From assembly GCA_023666335.1 (NCBI GenBank), contig JAMPCE010000003.1, forward strand, positions 22,600 to 86,599: a DNA stretch of 64,000 bases, given 5' to 3'. The notes under the pieces are model-generated. The model was not told where the DNA came from. It saw only the letters and a list, made by a program, of their open reading frames with translations, and made no database searches. Shown here one piece after another: positions 61,901 to 64,000 of the stretch. The stretch is from a bacterium. Lineage in GTDB: Bacteria > Bacillota > Clostridia > Lachnospirales > Lachnospiraceae. The translations under genes and the position numbers were made by a program. Positions within the stretch are counted from its first letter, which is position 1, and each line of letters opens with the position of its first letter.

Positions 61901-63500
61901 GATCAGCGCAATCGAAAAACATATAGGACATATCTACTACATTTGCAGTATTGAAATTAACTAAATTTAATTCACTCAGTTTAAAACAAGCGCCAAACAT
62001 ATGAGACATATCTGTTACATTGCTAGTATTAAAACTACTGATGTCCAAAGCTAATAAACTATTGCAACCGTAAAATATACCGGACATATCCGTTACATTG
62101 CTGGTATCAAAATGGCTGACATCCAAAACCGATAAGTTGCTACAATCGTAAAACATGTCGGACATATCCGTTACATTGCTGGTATCAAAATGGTTGACAT
62201 CCAAAGCTAATAAGCTTTCGCAATTGTAAAACATGCCAGACATATCTGTTGCCTTGACAGTATTTAAATTACCCAGATTCACTTCAATCAGATTCGTACA
62301 GTATGAAAACATACGGTTCATATTTGCAACTTTTTTCGTGTTAAAATTACTTATATCAAGCGATGTTAAGTTACTGCATCCGGAGAAAATGTGACCCATA
62401 TTCGTAGCGTTGGAAGTATCAAAATGACTAACGTCTAATGCAGTCAAACTACGACAGCTATTAAACATAGCATTCATATTTGCCACATTGCTGGTACTAA
62501 AGTTATTTACATTTAACGTTGTCAAACTATGGCAGGCACTAAACATACCATGCATATTTGTCACATTACTAGTATTAAAATTATTTAGATTTAGCGTTGT
62601 TAAATTATGGCAGTCTGAAAACATCCATTCCATACTTGTCACATTTGCAGTATCAAAATTGCTAAGATCAAGGACTGTCAGACTAGAACAACCTGAAAAC
62701 ATAGAATCCATTGTTGTTATATTACTGGTATCAAAATTAATAAAATTTATTGTTGTTATGTTTTGGCAATAAGAAAACATGTGTGAAGCGTTTGTCATGC
62801 TTTTTATATTTATTTCTGCAGTTTTAATTTTTTCCCGATAATCGTGCCAAGCAGATTGGCTGATAATATCGTCTTTGGCAAAATCTCCCGTCCCACTCAC
62901 AGTCAGTTTTCCATTTGCATCAATCACCCATGAAATATCACCGCTTTTCCCGCTCGCAATATCATCCGCAGAAGTCGTCAGGGCATACTCCGCCCCTGTT
63001 TTCTCAGACTTCTCACCATCACCATCTGCATCCTCTTCCTTGGACGCTTCGGTCTCCGTTTTCTCAGTATTTCCCTCCCCGTCATCGCCGTTTTCATCAG
63101 CATTTTCGGCATTATCTTTGCTGTTTCCTTCGTCAGAGTTGCCACCATCCCCGCCACCGGGCTCTTCCGTATTTTCGCCATTTTCTCCCGGCGTCTCTGC
63201 TTCTCCGGTCTTATCTTCTCCGCCCAGATTTTCAGACGAATCTTCCGCACCGCTGCTTTCAGAATTCCCTGTTTTTTCACCGGGATCTTCTGTGCTGTTC
63301 TGCTCTGGATTTTCTTCTTCCGGCTGAGCGGAATCATCCGCATCGTTCCTTTCCTCCGACAACGCTGCCGCAGGCTGTTCCTTTTCTGCCGGATTGGTTT
63401 CTGCCGCCAGCACAGAAACTTCGCTCACAGCGCCATTTGTAAGAAGCAGCGCGATACACAGCATTCCGGCTAACAGTTTCTTGTAACCCTTTTTCCTCAT
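55938..63500 (-). CDS. Giant secreted adhesin with BspA-type leucine-rich repeats
   Basis: A 2520-residue protein starting at an ATG 4 nt after GGAGGGTGG. Order: signal peptide (1-34); a low-complexity E/G/N/S-rich linker (to about 180); 14 BspA/DUF285 repeats of about 24 residues (about 223-585); a long beta-rich middle with a helical pair near 950 and a BNR-like propeller (about 1190-1500); a CARDB-like domain (1550-1655); a BIG2 domain (1765-1850, SSTELYLNPEESTQLTA); a Listeria-Bacteroides repeat (1857-1922, TFDTQGGDPI); then seven tail repeats with YTGK and GKGNYTG motifs. There is no LPxTG motif and no membrane segment at the end; the last residues read FWWWWR. Likely a cell-surface adhesin binding host or food polymers. 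Confidence 0.88.
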   Translation of the reverse strand: MRKKGYKKLLAGMLCIALLLTNGAVSEVSVLAAETNPAEKEQPAAALSEERNDADDSAQPEEENPEQNSTEDPGEKTGNSESSGAEDSSENLGGEDKTGEAETPGENGENTEEPGGGDGGNSDEGNSKDNAENADENGDDGEGNTEKTETEASKEEDADGDGEKSEKTGAEYALTTSADDIASGKSGDISWVIDANGKLTVSGTGDFAKDDIISQSAWHDYREKIKTAEINIKSMTNASHMFSYCQNITTINFINFDTSNITTMDSMFSGCSSLTVLDLSNFDTANVTSMEWMFSDCHNLTTLNLNNFNTSNVTNMHGMFSACHSLTTLNVNNFSTSNVANMNAMFNSCRSLTALDVSHFDTSNATNMGHIFSGCSNLTSLDISNFNTKKVANMNRMFSYCTNLIEVNLGNLNTVKATDMSGMFYNCESLLALDVNHFDTSNVTDMSDMFYDCSNLSVLDVSHFDTSNVTDMSGIFYGCNSLLALDISSFNTSNVTDMSHMFGACFKLSELNLVNFNTANVVDMSYMFFDCADLIKLNVSKFNTDNVININHMFEACEDLEELDLSSFNLQNVSDATAMFVEDIPLISWTYKLTLLHTPCNLSETVKLPSNTGDIWYRSDGTSVTELPQNLSYSVALGKNYIPEEKEIIPSIEDIEITKDKLTIAVYDEDTKAGIEGAVVTVNNISYLTSKNGLALVDASDEKVRTEITVIAESYENSTTACEASNGMIIHIPMIPKSDTLRVTELIADMDGQKIDLLREKVVLGYYEDLSKLSNRQASTFTFTAKTNHETLLYELLAEDDTVVIQNTSGTFTIPTAKGGTTEDGGEIKASMPLESLLKQGKYKLRVTDGSDQTTTIGIGLTCTVNYLTAEREKISGKFALGNAFEVQIPDDVPLIGGGTYKFGLEDKLPVDISIDGDGKLKVAFNKPADTDFNQYKDNYNRLSKKAKSASQLASKFGHVKGFNAGYFDIDGSICGYGEGNISELNEGNITVKVGVIATLEGTGGVKQYFMAGFVPINIFVEGEASVSADLNASIPIKNWEITGFDLTGGTLSGKVGLTAGAGVGVGIEVNVSLNGNANYTWMPAKKYQKAWLEASGKVELVLLFYEKPLWESPKYTYTMMEKGSKTRSTAETFTNSQQSDFVPLNRSYLDYSDGFLKTMSAAINSSDSSTQTTDGKTIIKSAIYPSASPIMTRVGNTTYLFWVEDIASRSANNIGAIVYATSQDNVSWSEPKRLIAETEDATLDGAFTLFASGQKIYITWQDGTKILEDNETMLDALQSMSIRRAILDTQTGEVTVEEPLTQESGYYMYPCTIAQNNTRYTTYVHNALDSGDLFGNNTQNLYIIADTDTEPQKYILPEHGCIINMVSGIFDSTPTIVCEMDTDGDLATTEDRELYLWNMTDGSQSRLTDNAVADSMPVLSESGSIYWYQDGNIVRLQNKDETPQGIWSEPSLGAPVCFNVVTGQDNRDMLLWEMTDSNKADGAVAVYGTRENADGTWQNISKCAESQGTIVSRVNAIGDWENLTIAHLEGVFLEDGTLLKDLCVLGKKEVTDVSLDYVDFAEKQIHGGSALPLQVQITNQGNTVIDSLQFTIDDTVIQSVASLNLQPGENREITVDGFTVPSDLDGKKEFTISVVLSEDQDSLNNTQTIVLETTNYEIDTATRLDRGGTWLDFTVWNNGDLPSSGVARVHKSTEGGDVIYETDFHALSSGYGYACSIDLSSYEDSVTHYYVEALPDYAKDESSDDSQFVYIGYGTGVEEQIDADTETPVTSISLSSTELYLNPEESTQLTALADNGTALAAEELIWSSYDISTASVDNSGNITAHRNGTTYVTVTYGDLSCECIVHVGATETDIRTYTITFDTQGGDPIQRITGLQAGDVISLPKNATREGKVFLGWYTQATGGEKIDDFTITVQKSIILYAHWGEIESEDGLWISAVADQLYTGKAIKPSVRVYDGSKLLIQNQDYTISYSKNVNANDASNPNQAPTITVKGKGNYTGKETATFKILPLELTESNMIVADMTKVYNQKIQQPIPSITINGRKLKYKTDFSIEYPDYASGSYKDIGTYRIIVIGKGNYTGEQTLTFDITDKILISKVSVAKIPNQAYTGGALMPAPVVKYKKAVLVEHEDYELEYRDNTAIGKAAVILKGKGSYAGQKTVSFQITGGSIKKAKVAGLVSPITYTGEEIRQNCVLTIKVNGEDITLQSGKDYTVTYQKNTNAGTAKVIFKGINGYTGTLQKSYKITPYDILQDSGSHITYTKDIVCTYVKGGSRPEPDLYFKGILLKKGTDYTLNYKNNNVIQSNKTPTIVVKGKGSFKNKLEIPFTIHAQNLANMTLAPCDKVYKNKSNIYKIVPKLLDTNGKALQAGKDFDKKSITYTYANDVALENGTSKKAGDAVEKTDIIPANTRICVTLASGSGNLYQGVFSGTYRIVAADIKSAKVSIPVQTYTGREIRPDKTEIVVRHPDAILSDDDYEIVSYANNIKKGNASVTLAGKGNYGGTKTVKFKIKAKGFWWWWR
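55960..57690 (-). repeat. Seven diverged tail repeats of about 75-90 codons in the adhesin
   Basis: Each repeat holds a YTG(K/G/E) turn near its start, a GxDYxxxY strand in the middle and GKGNYTGxxTxxFxI at its end. Such units are frequent in Clostridia surface proteins. They are too diverged in DNA to recombine easily. Confidence 0.75.
61745..62830 (-). repeat. Fourteen BspA-type leucine-rich repeats in the adhesin
   Basis: The repeat unit reads approximately LDxSxFDTSNVTDMSxMFxxCxxL, 24 residues long. Fourteen MF/IF-x-x-C cores were counted. The first and last units are the most diverged, as expected for capping repeats. Confidence 0.9.
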
Positions 63501-63905
63501 TTTGCCACCCTCCATATTTTGTTCCTTTTGAGAAAGAAAAAGGAACCACGAAAAACAATCGTAGTCCCTCCGAACTCCGACTTCTCACATGAATATCCCG
63601 TGGCGGCAGGCACCGCCACAAGACATTCAGGCGAGAAATCAAGAACAAGGTGTCAGTATGCTTGCCACACTAACACCTTGTTTATATGAAGGCTGACTCG
63701 TCTTTAAAAACACACGCAGGCTTGTAAACTGCACAAGACTCAAGTATAATAATCTCGTGTGTATCGCAGATTCGTCTGTATTGTGTGGTAGGTAGAATAC
63801 CATCCTTTGCCCGGCGTTGTTGCAGCAACGTCGGGTGGTACACCGCTATGCTCTTGAAATCTCATCTAAATGCTAACATATTTTTTAGTGGAACACAAGC
63901 AGATT
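63501..63905 (-). other. Hairpin-rich leader upstream of the adhesin gene
   Basis: This gene-free stretch holds several inverted repeats. GTTCCTTTT pairs with AAAAGGAAC (63521-63546) just upstream of the ribosome binding site. GTGGCGG pairs with CCGCCAC (63600-63619). A long stem of about 16 bp lies at 63644-63682 (AACAAGGTGT with ACACCTTGTT as its base). CCCGGCGTTG pairs with CAACGTCGGG (63810-63835) with one G-U. No riboswitch class was recognised. The order suggests a structured 5' leader of about 350 nt that could control adhesin expression. Confidence 0.5.
63644..63682. terminator. Long hairpin in the adhesin leader, possible attenuator
   Basis: The arms starting AACAAGGTGTCAGT and ending ACTAACACCTTGTT pair with one or two interior mismatches. 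The 3' side has TTTATAT on the plus strand and TTCTTGATTT on the minus strand, so neither direction has a strong U run. Confidence 0.45.
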
Positions 63906-64000
63906 TTACGCTTGAGTTTCCGTAGTTTTATCCACAGCCACCCATTCTTCCCGGTATCGCAGTAAACAACTTTCAAAAAATGCCAAAAATATAAGGAAAT
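63906..64000 (-). CDS. Possible 3' end of a gene running in from the right edge
   Basis: One minus-strand frame is open from the edge to a TAA at 63906 and ends in a charged tail reading ESCLLRYREEWVAVDKTTETQA. The composition looks like coding sequence. Only about 31 codons are visible, and no family can be named. Confidence 0.3.
   Translation of the reverse strand, partial: FLIFLAFFESCLLRYREEWVAVDKTTETQA

Noticed and set aside
63334..63648. Minus-strand ORF of 104 codons overlapping the adhesin start
   Set aside because: It runs in another frame through the signal peptide and linker of the adhesin and its codons look non-coding; it is a shadow.
63780..63840. GGTAGGTAG...ATACC on the plus strand resembles part of the cyclic di-GMP-I (GEMM) riboswitch
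   Set aside because: The rest of the GEMM core (CACGCA, GGGCAAACC, ACGCAAAGCCTCCGG) is missing on both strands at the right spacing.

Overview
The window looks like a chromosomal segment of a Gram-positive gut-type Clostridia, most likely Lachnospiraceae. This is inferred from the gene families: carbohydrate importers encoded without an ATPase gene, YesL/DUF624 genes, a GH26 mannanase lipoprotein, a CotH/VTC/DUF4956 cassette, BspA-type leucine-rich repeat adhesins and strong AGGAGG ribosome binding sites. Most of the DNA is of middling GC content. Two stretches, about 6.4-7.95 kb and 9.6-15.2 kb, are visibly AT-rich and look acquired. No tRNA, rRNA, CRISPR array, transposase or prophage gene was recognised.

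Layout. 1-3.75 kb (minus): CotH-family protein (cut by the left edge), DUF4956 membrane protein and VTC-domain protein, expressed from a divergent promoter whose -10 box is palindromic. 3.85-9.55 kb (plus): a catalytically dead HtrA-like membrane protein, YhaM exonuclease, an AT-rich membrane protein gene broken at a run of ten Gs, and the rRNA methyltransferase RlmD. 9.6-15.2 kb: an AT-rich defence-type island with a HigB/HigA-ImmA toxin-antitoxin pair and a type I restriction locus collapsed by a deletion that joins hsdR to hsdS. 15.2-18.5 kb: three stand-alone genes (MBL hydrolase, TIGR04076 protein, LysM lipoprotein).

18.6-36.6 kb (minus) is one tightly packed block of 13 genes. It starts with a GH26 mannanase and carries two carbohydrate ABC importers, each with a binding protein and two permeases but no ATPase. 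Between the importers sits a conserved-looking trio of unknown role: an NHL-repeat membrane protein, a YIP1 membrane protein and a DUF5696 protein. A YesL/DUF624 gene lies near each end, and a lipoprotein with three near-identical domains sits beside the second importer. Upstream, on the same strand, are a hybrid histidine kinase, an anchored protein of unknown function and a LacI regulator.

40.9-47.4 kb (plus) is a fructan/sucrose operon: importer (two permeases, binding protein), GH32 fructosidase and fructokinase. It lies divergent from the LacI gene, with two matching operators between them. 47.4-49.5 kb (minus) encodes a TrkH/KtrB potassium channel and its TrkA/KtrA gating subunit; a two-hairpin repeat with a compensatory base change occurs both upstream of the channel gene and between the two genes. 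49.7-55.9 kb (plus) is a two-gene operon of an MMPL exporter and a GLUG-repeat, coiled-coil surface protein. 55.9-63.5 kb (minus) is one giant secreted adhesin of about 2520 residues with 14 BspA-like repeats, preceded by a hairpin-rich leader of about 400 nt.

The best candidates for undescribed biology are the NHL-YIP1-DUF5696 module between two importers, the two-hairpin repeat at the potassium locus, the MMPL/GLUG pair, the protease-dead HtrA and the G10 tract gene.
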